A stretch of DNA of 9,312 nucleotides from an uncultured Prevotella sp. (GCA_937874345.1 CALNBT010000269.1:1-9312); one strand, 5' to 3'; numbered from the stretch's first letter, positions 1 through 6,449 are shown. The notes: generated by a model from the letters alone, not told the origin. Program-made: numbers and translations.

Positions 1-2
1 AA

Positions 3-1361
3 TTCTGTAGTTATGCCAGTGTGGGTGATTCGTATGAACACCATAGTCAATTCTTGAGAAACAACAAACGCTATGCAGCTTGTTTCAGTCTTTCTCCCGA
101 CAACTACAAAGGATGGGCACAGGGGTTAGACCGAGCAGGATATGCTACGGCTGGAACGTATGCTCCGAACCTGATTAAAATCATTGAACGTAACGACCTC
201 GCTAAATACGACCTCATGGTTTTGGAGGAAATGAAAGCCCAAGGAAAGCAGATTGGTGTGGAACAGAATCCACGAACTACTGATAGTAGTATAGCTAATA
301 CTAATGATAGTAATCATTCAGTATCAATGAATACTACTGATAGTAATTACTCCTTTCCTCTAAAACGTAATGAATTCATATTGGTTACTTCACCTTTTGG
401 AATGCGTAGTGATCCAACAGATTCTTCCAAGCAACAGATGCACAAAGGCATTGATATCCGAACCAAACAGGACGATATCTTGGCAACAGAAGATAAGGGA
501 AAAGTAGTGGCTGTAAATCAAAATGCCAACACTGCAGGAGGCAAATCGGTAACGGTGGAATATCAGCGTGAGAATGGTGATAAAGTTCAGCTCAGCTATC
601 TGCATTTGAGTAGTCTTAACGTAAAAGCCGGTGATGAAGTGAACGCAGGACAAAGGTTGGGCGTAACTGGTAATACAGGTATACACACCACTGGGGAACA
701 TCTTCATTTGAGCGTAAAACAAATCGCTGCAGATGGAACGACAAGAGATTTAGATCCGGCTGCATACTTGGCTGAGATTGCCGAAAAGGGAAACATCCAG
801 TTGAAAGCCTTATACAATGGTGAAGACCTGTTGGCAAAATACAAAACCAATAATACTCCTGAGATAGACACTACTCTATCACCGGATGATTGGATGAAGA
901 AAATCCTCTCGTCAGAAGATTCAGGTGAACATATGAGTATGGGTGACCCAATTGTAGAAATGGCAATGACCCTGTTTACCTCGCTTATGGCATTGGCTGT
1001 ACAGATAGATAACAAATCTGAGAGTGAGAAGATGCAGACTGCCACTGATGCGGCACTTAATAAGCGTATCGACTTGTCCTCCTTATTGCCCGGCATGAAA
1101 GGAAGTGCCTTGGTCTTAAAAGAAGATGGTAAAACAGTATTGGAAATCAATAATGGCAAACAGCAATTCTCGCATGAACTGACACCTTCTGAACTAAATA
1201 GGTTATCACAAGTGCTGAATAATGCAGAACTGAGTGATGACGTGAAACGCCAAAGACTATCAGGTATCGTAAACTCAATCGTGGTGGCAGGGCAAGTATC
1301 ACAGAACTATGAGCAACAACAGAATCAAACAGAAAACCAGAATGAAGTAATTCGAAGATAA
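3..1361 (+). CDS. Peptidoglycan hydrolase: end of glucosaminidase domain plus M23 endopeptidase (5' partial)
   Basis: The reading frame is open to the left edge (first full codon at 3), so the GTG at 21 is very unlikely to be the real start. Residues below are counted from that GTG. Residues 1-65 (DSYEHHSQFL, NNKRYA, GWAQGL, AGYAT) match the end of FlgJ/GH73-type glucosaminidase domains, which cut the glycan backbone. A Ser/Asn/Thr-rich linker (about 86-112) leads to a complete M23 metallopeptidase domain (about 119-235). Its zinc-site motifs are intact: H141 and D145 in HKGID, H195 in YLHLS, and H227/H229 in GEHLH. This domain should cleave peptide cross-links. The C-terminal 200 residues are unrecognised; a hydrophobic stretch lies near 311-328. 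It is the first visible gene of a tight four-gene operon. A role in opening the wall for conjugation is inferred from context. The M23 call is firm; the glucosaminidase call rests on a fragment. Confidence 0.9.
   Translation, partial: FCSYASVGDSYEHHSQFLRNNKRYAACFSLSPDNYKGWAQGLDRAGYATAGTYAPNLIKIIERNDLAKYDLMVLEEMKAQGKQIGVEQNPRTTDSSIANTNDSNHSVSMNTTDSNYSFPLKRNEFILVTSPFGMRSDPTDSSKQQMHKGIDIRTKQDDILATEDKGKVVAVNQNANTAGGKSVTVEYQRENGDKVQLSYLHLSSLNVKAGDEVNAGQRLGVTGNTGIHTTGEHLHLSVKQIAADGTTRDLDPAAYLAEIAEKGNIQLKALYNGEDLLAKYKTNNTPEIDTTLSPDDWMKKILSSEDSGEHMSMGDPIVEMAMTLFTSLMALAVQIDNKSESEKMQTATDAALNKRIDLSSLLPGMKGSALVLKEDGKTVLEINNGKQQFSHELTPSELNRLSQVLNNAELSDDVKRQRLSGIVNSIVVAGQVSQNYEQQQNQTENQNEVIRR
276..345 (+). 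repeat. Three 13-bp repeats in the interdomain linker
   Basis: ACTACTGATAGTA occurs at 276-288 and 333-345, with a one-mismatch copy (ACTAATGATAGTA) at 300-312. All three are in the same codon phase and encode T-T/N-D-S units of the Ser/Asn/Thr-rich linker between the glucosaminidase and M23 domains. It looks like a short slippage-prone linker with no independent function. Confidence 0.6.
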
Positions 1362-1373
1362 CACAAAAACAAT

Positions 1374-1619
1374 ATGACACACAAAACAAGAAAGTTAGCA
1401 AGTATTTCGACATTGGCAACAGCAGTGTTCCTTTGGGACTTTGGAGTCTATCTTCTCTTTAATGAGTTCGTGGCTAAGCTATTCTTAGTCATTATCCTCA
1501 TATCAGGAACATGGACATACTACGAACTAAGAAGAGCAATAGAAATGCCACCTGATTATAACTCAGGTGAAGAAGATGAAAAACAACATACAAACAACAA
1601 TAAAATAGACAAACTATGA
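1374..1619 (+). CDS. Small two-helix membrane protein
   Basis: This is an 81-residue protein of unrecognised family. After a basic N-terminus (MTHKTRK) there are two hydrophobic segments, about residues 10-29 and 33-50, which would form a helical hairpin in the inner membrane. The C-terminal 25 residues are polar and acidic then Asn-rich (GEEDEK, TNNNK) and probably cytoplasmic. It starts 12 bp after the peptidase gene, and its stop overlaps the next start in ATGA (1616-1619), so it is very likely co-transcribed and translationally coupled. The coupling on both sides supports a real gene despite its size. A part in a membrane-bound transfer or wall-remodelling assembly is only a guess from position. 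Confidence 0.75.
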   Translation: MTHKTRKLASISTLATAVFLWDFGVYLLFNEFVAKLFLVIILISGTWTYYELRRAIEMPPDYNSGEEDEKQHTNNNKIDKL

Positions 1620-2239
1620 TTAAAGCAGAAGCAACAGTAAATGGTATCATCAGTCGCTCAGCGATGATGAAGACAGGTAAAGATGGGAAACCCTTCACAG
1701 CCATGACAGTGAAAGTAGATGTAACAGACCGTAATGGTAGTGGTATCTCAGTAGAAATTAGTGTAGGTAAAGACGGCTATGACACAAACGAAGCAGCCAA
1801 GTTGACCATCGGCCAGCGTGTTGAAATTGTGGGCACGATGAATTTCAAGAAACGCACAGAACACTTGTACGTAAATCTCAGTGCTAAACAGATTACATTG
1901 AATCCAGCCTCACAGACCGATTCGGTAACTGGTGATTTGGAGTTCAAGGGAACTATAGGCAAGCAGATTGACCGTAAAACCGATAAGAATGGTGGAAACT
2001 ACCAAATCTTCTCAGGTTTCAGTACAGAGAAAGTGGCAGAGACCTTTGAGTTCACATGGGTGCGTTTTGTTAGATTCTCGAATGATGAGTGCAAAGCTCT
2101 TGTTCCCAGTGGAAAGGTAGAAATTAAGGGAGAATTGGAACTAGGCTGTTATCAGGAGAAACTCAACCTCTCTTGCCGTGTGAATGAAATCTCGGAGTGG
2201 GTCAAACAGCAAATTCCTAATATGAACCAAAACGCATAA
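1616..2239 (+). CDS. Tandem OB-fold, probable single-stranded-DNA-binding protein
   Basis: The 207 residues read as two related OB-fold-like units, about 1-95 and 107-197. The two halves align with each other: VNGIIS against FKGTIG at the start, TGKDGKPF against TDKNGGNY, GQRVEIVGTMNF against SGKVEIKGELEL, and HLYVNLSAKQI against KLNLSCRVNEI. This pattern of a glycine-rich turn, a VEIxG strand and a closing strand is usual in SSB-type OB folds. No acidic SSB C-terminal tip is present (it ends PNMNQNA), so the usual SSB partner contact seems missing. The start overlaps the previous stop by 4 bp and the next gene begins 2 bp after the stop. Nucleic-acid binding is inferred from fold and from the neighbouring ArdC-like gene; protein or RNA binding remains possible. 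Confidence 0.7.
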   Translation: MIKAEATVNGIISRSAMMKTGKDGKPFTAMTVKVDVTDRNGSGISVEISVGKDGYDTNEAAKLTIGQRVEIVGTMNFKKRTEHLYVNLSAKQITLNPASQTDSVTGDLEFKGTIGKQIDRKTDKNGGNYQIFSGFSTEKVAETFEFTWVRFVRFSNDECKALVPSGKVEIKGELELGCYQEKLNLSCRVNEISEWVKQQIPNMNQNA

Positions 2240-2241
2240 CT

Positions 2242-4014
2242 ATGGCCGGAAAGAAATTCTATAATAGCGATGGTCCAAGTGCTGAAGACAGAGCATTGGA
2301 ACGTTTCGCCGATATGCTCATTGAGAAGATGGAAACACTACAAAGTGACTGGAAGAAGCCTTGGTTTACCGAGGGCTCAATGATATGGCCGAAGAATATG
2401 AATGGGCGTGAGTATAATGGGATGAACGCCTTGATGTTGATGCTTCAATGTGAGAAGAATGGCTATAAAATACCTGTATTCTGTACCTTCGACCGTGTAG
2501 CTGCCCTTAATTTAGATAAGAATAAACAAGGAGATCGCAAGCCAATGGTAGATGAGAATGGTGACAAGCTACCATTGGTCTCTATCAATAAAGGTGAGAA
2601 GAGTTTTCCTGTTTTCATCACGACATTTACCTGCATCGATAAGGATAGTCATGAGAAGATTAAGTACGACGACTATAAGCAAATGTCCAACGAGGAAAAG
2701 AAAAACATAGCCGTTTATCCTAAATTACAAATCTATAATGTATTCAATGTCGCTCAAACCAATTTGCAGGAGGCTCGTCCAGAGCTTTATGCTAAGCTTG
2801 AAGAAGCTAATAAAGTCGCTACTGTAGAGATGAAAGGTGATGGCAAGATGATAGATTTCCCTGCTATTGATGCCATGATTGAGAAAAATGGTTGGGTATG
2901 TCCAATCTATCCGAAACATCAGGATAATGCCTACTTTTCCATCAGTAAAGATGAGATTGTTGTACCAGAAAAGTCACAATTTATCAATGGTGAAAGCTTC
3001 TATAGTAACCTTCTCCATGAAATGACACATAGCACCGGCACGGAAGAACGACTGAATAGATTTAAGCAAGGAAATGGATTTGGATCTGCCGAATATTCTC
3101 GCGAAGAGTTAGTTGCAGAGCTTAGTGCCGCCCTGATTGCTAGTCGTTATGGTATGGAGAAAAACGTAAAAGAAGATTCTTGTGCATACCTCAAATCTTG
3201 GTTAGGAAGTCTGAAAGAATCGCCAGAGTTTCTCAAAACAACTCTGTTGGATGTAAAACGAGCATCTTCTATGATTACTCAACGCATTGATGCCATCAAT
3301 GAACGTATTGAACAAGGGTTGGATCCTATTCTACCCAAAGAGGAAGTTAAGGAAAAAAATAAAGAATCTGTCGCTAAAGAGCCTGTATTCTACTCAAGCA
3401 TTCAATACCTTCAAATGTCTGATGATACTAATCGTTTGGATAAAATGGATGCCAATGGAATTTTGCAAGAAGCAAGGGAATATGATAATGGCGATGCAAT
3501 AGATATGGATAAAACCTATGCCAAAGCCGTTAAATATCCAGGAGATACAGTTATTGCCGAAGATGACCATTATGCTGTTGTCAATAATAACCAAGTAGGT
3601 GGTACTTACGATATTATGCGTAAAGTATCTGAAAAGGAAGTACGAGACGCTATCAATCGTTATGGTTTGCCCAGTGATGCTACCGAAGATGTAAAGAACG
3701 TCGCTAAAGCTATGGTGGCAGAGGAATTCAGCAAAATGGCAACCAATCGTATGCCCATCTTTGAAATGAATAATGGCAGTGTGCTATATGTTCAATACAG
3801 TCAAGAAAAGGATACCATGGATGTCGGTACTGCAACAAATGTTGGAATGTCGGTACTCCATCAATTCCCATACGACCATGATTTTAACTTGGATGCTAAT
3901 CTTGAAGGAGTAAATGAAAAGTTAACGGAAATGACGGTCTATCAAGCAGAAATCGATAGTGAACAAGAAACCGAGAATGTAGCTGAAGAGCAACATTACC
4001 ATCGAGGTAGATAA
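2242..4014 (+). CDS. ArdC-like antirestriction protein with zincin metallopeptidase domain
   Basis: The 590 residues begin with an ArdC-type N-terminal domain, known to bind single-stranded DNA. Its signature runs from W37 through KPW to a Pro-Asn-Tyr-Gly-Asn pattern (P50, N52, Y58, G60, N62), and FNVAQT lies near 168-173. A zincin domain follows: HEMTH at 259-263 gives H259, E260 and H263, and the conserved EELVAEL (288-294) supplies the likely third ligand (E289 or E293). The family includes plasmid and ICE proteins that protect incoming DNA from restriction. About 250 further residues (340-590) form an extension with no function I can name, ending in a charged low-complexity tail. It is the last gene before a terminator-like hairpin and directly follows the OB-fold gene, which fits joint handling of single-stranded DNA. 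The family call is firm; the activity in this host is inferred. Confidence 0.85.
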   Translation: MAGKKFYNSDGPSAEDRALERFADMLIEKMETLQSDWKKPWFTEGSMIWPKNMNGREYNGMNALMLMLQCEKNGYKIPVFCTFDRVAALNLDKNKQGDRKPMVDENGDKLPLVSINKGEKSFPVFITTFTCIDKDSHEKIKYDDYKQMSNEEKKNIAVYPKLQIYNVFNVAQTNLQEARPELYAKLEEANKVATVEMKGDGKMIDFPAIDAMIEKNGWVCPIYPKHQDNAYFSISKDEIVVPEKSQFINGESFYSNLLHEMTHSTGTEERLNRFKQGNGFGSAEYSREELVAELSAALIASRYGMEKNVKEDSCAYLKSWLGSLKESPEFLKTTLLDVKRASSMITQRIDAINERIEQGLDPILPKEEVKEKNKESVAKEPVFYSSIQYLQMSDDTNRLDKMDANGILQEAREYDNGDAIDMDKTYAKAVKYPGDTVIAEDDHYAVVNNNQVGGTYDIMRKVSEKEVRDAINRYGLPSDATEDVKNVAKAMVAEEFSKMATNRMPIFEMNNGSVLYVQYSQEKDTMDVGTATNVGMSVLHQFPYDHDFNLDANLEGVNEKLTEMTVYQAEIDSEQETENVAEEQHYHRGR

Positions 4015-4031
4015 TCCATAACTAAACACAT

Positions 4032-4070
4032 GGCGGCAAGATTGAGTACAATTAGTCTTGCCGTCTTTAT
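4032..4070 (+). terminator. Hairpin between ArdC-like and lysozyme genes (terminator or attenuator)
   Basis: A 10-bp stem, GGCGGCAAGA at 4032-4041 with TCTTGCCGTC at 4056-4065 (one G-U pair), encloses a 14-nt loop and is followed by TTTATTAT. It lies 17 bp after the stop of the ArdC-like gene and only about 10-15 bp before the lysozyme start. It could end the upstream operon or partly attenuate read-through into the lysozyme gene. The U-tract is short. Confidence 0.65.
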
Positions 4071-4079
4071 TATAAGCAC

Positions 4080-4607
4080 ATGACAAACAAAACTAAGCAA
4101 TACATAATCCTATTAATTCTATTCATAGCAAGCTTTATGACGATAAAGGCTCAGATGCTGCATCAACCACATTCATCATCCATTTATAGCTTGTCTGATT
4201 TTGATAAAGCAGTCGCCTGCATAAAATTCTATGAGGGACTTCACACAAAGAAAGACTACCCATACATAGGCTATGGCCATTGCATACAACCTGGAGAAAA
4301 ACTAAACTGGAGTCTTACAAAGAAACAGGCTGATGCCTTATTGCGCTCAGATTTGAAGAAGCTTTGTGTCATATTCCGTAGATATGGTGCGGATTCTTTA
4401 TTATTGGCCACACTATCTTATAATGTAGGTTGCGGTCATATATTGGGAAATGGTAAATACCCTAAAAGTCAACTGCTTCTAAAGATAGAGGCTGGCGACC
4501 GTAAGTTCCACAAAGAATACTTAGAATTCTGCAAGTATAGAGGAAAAAGAATAGCCTCAATTCAACGTAGAAGATACACTGAACTGAGGCTATTATATAA
4601 CATGTAG
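4080..4607 (+). CDS. Secreted phage-type lysozyme (GH24-like)
   Basis: This 175-residue protein starts with a signal peptide (basic NKTK, hydrophobic core 8-20, likely cut after KA at 24). The mature part matches the T4-lysozyme-like family carried by Bacteroidales conjugative elements: catalytic E52 in YEGLH, IGYGH at 63-67, KKQADALLRSDL at 81-92, SYNVGCG at 113-119, and a basic SIQRRRYTE near the end (160-168). It should cut the glycan strands of peptidoglycan from the periplasmic side. Against T4 lysozyme the E-to-H segment is about five residues shorter, with D59 as the only obvious second acid and Tyr62 where T4 has Thr26; I recall this as usual for the Bacteroidales branch. It follows the ArdC-like gene across a hairpin and converges on the PIN gene 56 bp away. 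Context suggests local wall opening for conjugation. Confidence 0.85.
   Translation: MTNKTKQYIILLILFIASFMTIKAQMLHQPHSSSIYSLSDFDKAVACIKFYEGLHTKKDYPYIGYGHCIQPGEKLNWSLTKKQADALLRSDLKKLCVIFRRYGADSLLLATLSYNVGCGHILGNGKYPKSQLLLKIEAGDRKFHKEYLEFCKYRGKRIASIQRRRYTELRLLYNM
4541..4593 (-). terminator. Probable terminator of the XRE-ImmA-PIN operon, inside the lysozyme 3' end
   Basis: On the minus strand ATAGCCTCAGTTC (4593-4581) pairs with GAATTGAGGCTAT (4563-4551) over 13 bp with one G-U pair and a 17-nt loop, followed by TCTTTTTCCT (4550-4541). On the plus strand the same position is an A-C mismatch and the downstream bases are not U-rich, so the element points to minus-strand transcripts. It begins about 70 bp past the PIN stop and is antisense to the last codons of the lysozyme gene. 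Confidence 0.6.
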
Positions 4608-4663
4608 TTGCTATCACTTCTCCATAGAAAATCTATTTAAACAAACGGTCTGATTGATAATCT

Positions 4664-5191
4664 CTATAACACAACAGAACAAGGATACATAGATATATCA
4701 ACGACTGGTAATTTACTTCCTTTAGAAATGACTTGTTGTATAAACACATCACATTCCTGTTTAGTCATTACCTTACGAGTATAAGCATAATATAAAAAAT
4801 CAAGCGTGGTAAGATATGTGATTTGATGAGATTCACAATAGTCTTTTATATCTCTAAGGTTACTACTGCCAAGAACATCTTGGTTGTCGAAACAATATAT
4901 CATGCAGGCACTTTCACCTTTTCCGAGTGTTCGTAATAGAAGAGCATATTCCTTCATCATAGCTCCAGTAGGTATGAAATCAACCATCTTGATTTTTGAA
5001 GCCATAAACCTAGATATATTATCTATATAGGTTTTGGTTTGCGGGTTTTTTGATAATTCAGAATAAACAACATCCAAAATAAGAAATTGGTATTCGGGGA
5101 AAATATCAAATAGTAAAGGAAAACAATCACCTTTCATGAAATGGATGACAACATCCGAATCAAGTACAATCTTCGTCTTATTCATTGCCAT
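4664..5191 (-). CDS. PIN-domain protein, probable toxin-like ribonuclease
   Basis: The 175 residues fit a PIN nuclease fold: D11 and D13 in LDSDVVIHF, E45 in YSELSK, E93 in GKGESACMIYC, and N111/D114 in SSNLRD, followed by an Ile-Thr-Tyr-Leu-Thr strand and D131. These acidic residues occupy the metal-binding positions of PIN enzymes such as VapC, which cut RNA. The start at 5191 overlaps the upstream peptidase gene by 14 bp; the Met at 5185, two codons later, is an equally good start with 8 bp overlap. It is the last gene of a three-gene operon and has no VapB-like antitoxin beside it. The upstream XRE/ImmA pair is the only candidate control. Ribonuclease activity and toxicity are inferred. 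Its bulk downstream of GKGES resembles DUF3368-like PIN proteins, but the exact family is not certain. Confidence 0.8.
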   Translation of the reverse strand: MAMNKTKIVLDSDVVIHFMKGDCFPLLFDIFPEYQFLILDVVYSELSKNPQTKTYIDNISRFMASKIKMVDFIPTGAMMKEYALLLRTLGKGESACMIYCFDNQDVLGSSNLRDIKDYCESHQITYLTTLDFLYYAYTRKVMTKQECDVFIQQVISKGSKLPVVDISMYPCSVVL

Positions 5192-5894
5192 CGTAATCCA
5201 GTTTATTCAAGAGCTCAATGTAATGTCCTTCTGATATTTTGCCTGCATCGAAAAGGATACGGGCTTTTTCTCCAAAGTCTCCGATAATCAGATTATTATT
5301 ACCTGGTTTGTATAACGATGTATCATAGCCATATTCACGTGCTGATTGGGCTACTTGGATTTTTAATAATAGTTCTTTACTAGTCTTATTTATAAAGGAC
5401 AAATCACTTAATCTGTTAAGAAGGGCTTGGCGTGACACTGAGTAATAATGTTCAATTCTTAGAACAGAGGCCAATGAAACCTCTCCTTTTTCAATTTCAT
5501 TTTTTGAAAGCAATTGTAGAATTCCGTCTTCTGGCATTAATAAAATGGAAGCGAACATATCAGCTTGTTGCTCAACTGGATTTTTAATACCATTGCCCAA
5601 CATACATTTGTGAGGTCTTGGATTCTCTTCAATGAAAAGGTGGAACAATTCATGAGCGATAGTGAAGTGCTGTCTTCCTTTTGATTGATTGGAGTTTATT
5701 AGCATGAAACGATGTGAGGATGAATCTCTTAAACTCATTCCACAGAAATCATCAGACAATGGACGAAAGATACTTACAACTTTCAATTTAAGGAGTAAAC
5801 TCTTAATGTTGATAGCTTCGTTTCCTCCCAAACCCGCATCCTGACGGAATTTAACAACCATTTGTTCGATTACTCTTATTTGGCTAGTTCTCAT
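5178..5894 (-). CDS. ImmA/IrrE-family metallo-endopeptidase
   Basis: This 238-residue protein has the zinc site of the ImmA/IrrE (COG2856) family: HFTIAHELFHLF with H81, E82 and H85, and E108 in the following VEQQADMFAS helix as third ligand, ahead of the typical LLMPE (118-122). The N-terminal 60 residues carry the usual segment leading to a CGMSL strand. Residues 137-165 resemble the helical domain that follows the peptidase core (SVSRQALLNRL). Known members cleave an XRE-type repressor: ImmA acts on ImmR in ICEBs1, and IrrE on DdrO in Deinococcus after DNA damage. Here the partner is probably the XRE protein encoded just upstream, whose stop overlaps this start in ATGA (5894-5891). The 3' end overlaps the PIN gene. 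The protease call is firm; the substrate and inducing signal are inferred. Confidence 0.9.
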   Translation of the reverse strand: MRTSQIRVIEQMVVKFRQDAGLGGNEAINIKSLLLKLKVVSIFRPLSDDFCGMSLRDSSSHRFMLINSNQSKGRQHFTIAHELFHLFIEENPRPHKCMLGNGIKNPVEQQADMFASILLMPEDGILQLLSKNEIEKGEVSLASVLRIEHYYSVSRQALLNRLSDLSFINKTSKELLLKIQVAQSAREYGYDTSLYKPGNNNLIIGDFGEKARILFDAGKISEGHYIELLNKLDYDGNE

Positions 5895-6226
5895 AAAGCT
5901 GTTGCTAATTGATCCATTTTAATGTACGATTTCACTATATCTTTGAAATGGATAATCTCTTGCAAGTCGTTGCCGTTGAGATTATCAATACGGAATGCTG
6001 TGGCAAGAAGCATGTCTTCAGAAAGATTTTCTTCAAAGAATACATATAGTTCACAGCCAAATAAATCGGCGGCTTTTTCCAACAAGTCGATAGGCATTTC
6101 TCGTTCTCCACTCTCATAATTACTATAAGCGGAACGGTTAATACCGAGTGCAATGGCTACATCTTCTTGAGTAAAAGAAGAAATAGTTCTAATCTTCTTG
6201 AGATTATTTCCAATTATCTTGTTCAT
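5891..6226 (-). CDS. XRE-family helix-turn-helix regulator
   Basis: The 111 residues contain a Cro/cI-type HTH at about 6-62, with TQEDVAIAL (19-27) as the second helix, NRSAYSNYESG (30-40) as the recognition helix, and the usual M-P-DLLEKAADLFG stretch. A 50-residue helical tail (about 66-108) could serve for dimerisation or as the protease target. It is the first gene of the operon. A perfect 9+9 bp inverted repeat brackets the likely promoter 36-77 bp upstream of the start, which fits negative autoregulation. By comparison with ImmR and DdrO, the expected role is to keep the operon, including the PIN gene, repressed until the ImmA/IrrE protein cuts it. In a toxin-antitoxin reading it could instead be the antitoxin that binds its partner directly. 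Confidence 0.88.
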   Translation of the reverse strand: MNKIIGNNLKKIRTISSFTQEDVAIALGINRSAYSNYESGEREMPIDLLEKAADLFGCELYVFFEENLSEDMLLATAFRIDNLNGNDLQEIIHFKDIVKSYIKMDQLATAL

Positions 6227-6256
6227 GATTTGATGTTGTTTATTACTCCATTATTC

Positions 6257-6303
6257 TGTGGCAAAGTTACGATAATATTTTTGTTTATATTGTTTTTGCC
6301 ACA
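6257..6303 (-). promoter_or_regulatory. Inverted-repeat operator and promoter of the XRE-ImmA-PIN operon
   Basis: TGTGGCAAA (6257-6265) and TTTGCCACA (6295-6303) form a perfect 9-bp inverted repeat with a 29-bp AT-rich spacer. On the minus strand, TAACTTTG (6269-6262) fits the Bacteroidetes -7 consensus TAnnTTTG and shares bases with the proximal half-site; no good -33 element is seen at the usual spacing. The arrangement suggests two repressor half-sites flanking the promoter, 31-77 bp before the XRE start. Confidence 0.6.
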
Positions 6304-6380
6304 CAATTCATATTGATTTAACATTTATATGGGGAGTTTTACCCAAAAACTAGTTATCTTATAGCAATAATGCCACAGCA

Positions 6381-6424
6381 AACGCAAAATGAAGCCCCAA
6401 TCCGATATCATTCGAACTGAGGCT
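6381..6424 (-). terminator. Terminator of the DUF4177-like gene
   Basis: On the minus strand AGCCTCAGTTCGA (6424-6412) pairs with TCGGATTGGGGCT (6405-6393) over 13 bp with three G-U pairs and a 6-nt loop, followed by TCATTTTGCGTT. The G-U pairs become A-C mismatches on the plus strand, so it is oriented for minus-strand RNA. It starts 26 bp past the stop of the DUF4177-like gene. Its stem sequence matches the hairpin at 4551-4593. Confidence 0.6.
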
Positions 6425-6449
6425 ATATAGCATTTTGAATATGGATTTC

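Noticed and set aside
21..23. GTG as start of the first gene
   Set aside because: The frame stays open to the window edge, and the codons before it continue a glucosaminidase-like pattern, so it is an internal codon.
276..345. CRISPR-like spaced repeats
   Set aside because: The units are 13 bp, in codon phase, and encode a low-complexity protein linker.
390..722. 110-codon minus-strand open frame inside the M23 domain
   Set aside because: It lies opposite the conserved metallopeptidase motifs and its translation shows no recognisable features.
4624..4638. ATAGA-AAA-TCTATTT between the lysozyme and PIN genes as a terminator
   Set aside because: The five-base stem is too weak; the 13-bp hairpin at 4551-4593 explains minus-strand termination better.
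6335..6351. Small hairpin AGTTTT-ACCCA-AAAACT upstream of the XRE promoter
   Set aside because: The six-base stem is almost all A-T and lacks a tail or a position that suggests a role.
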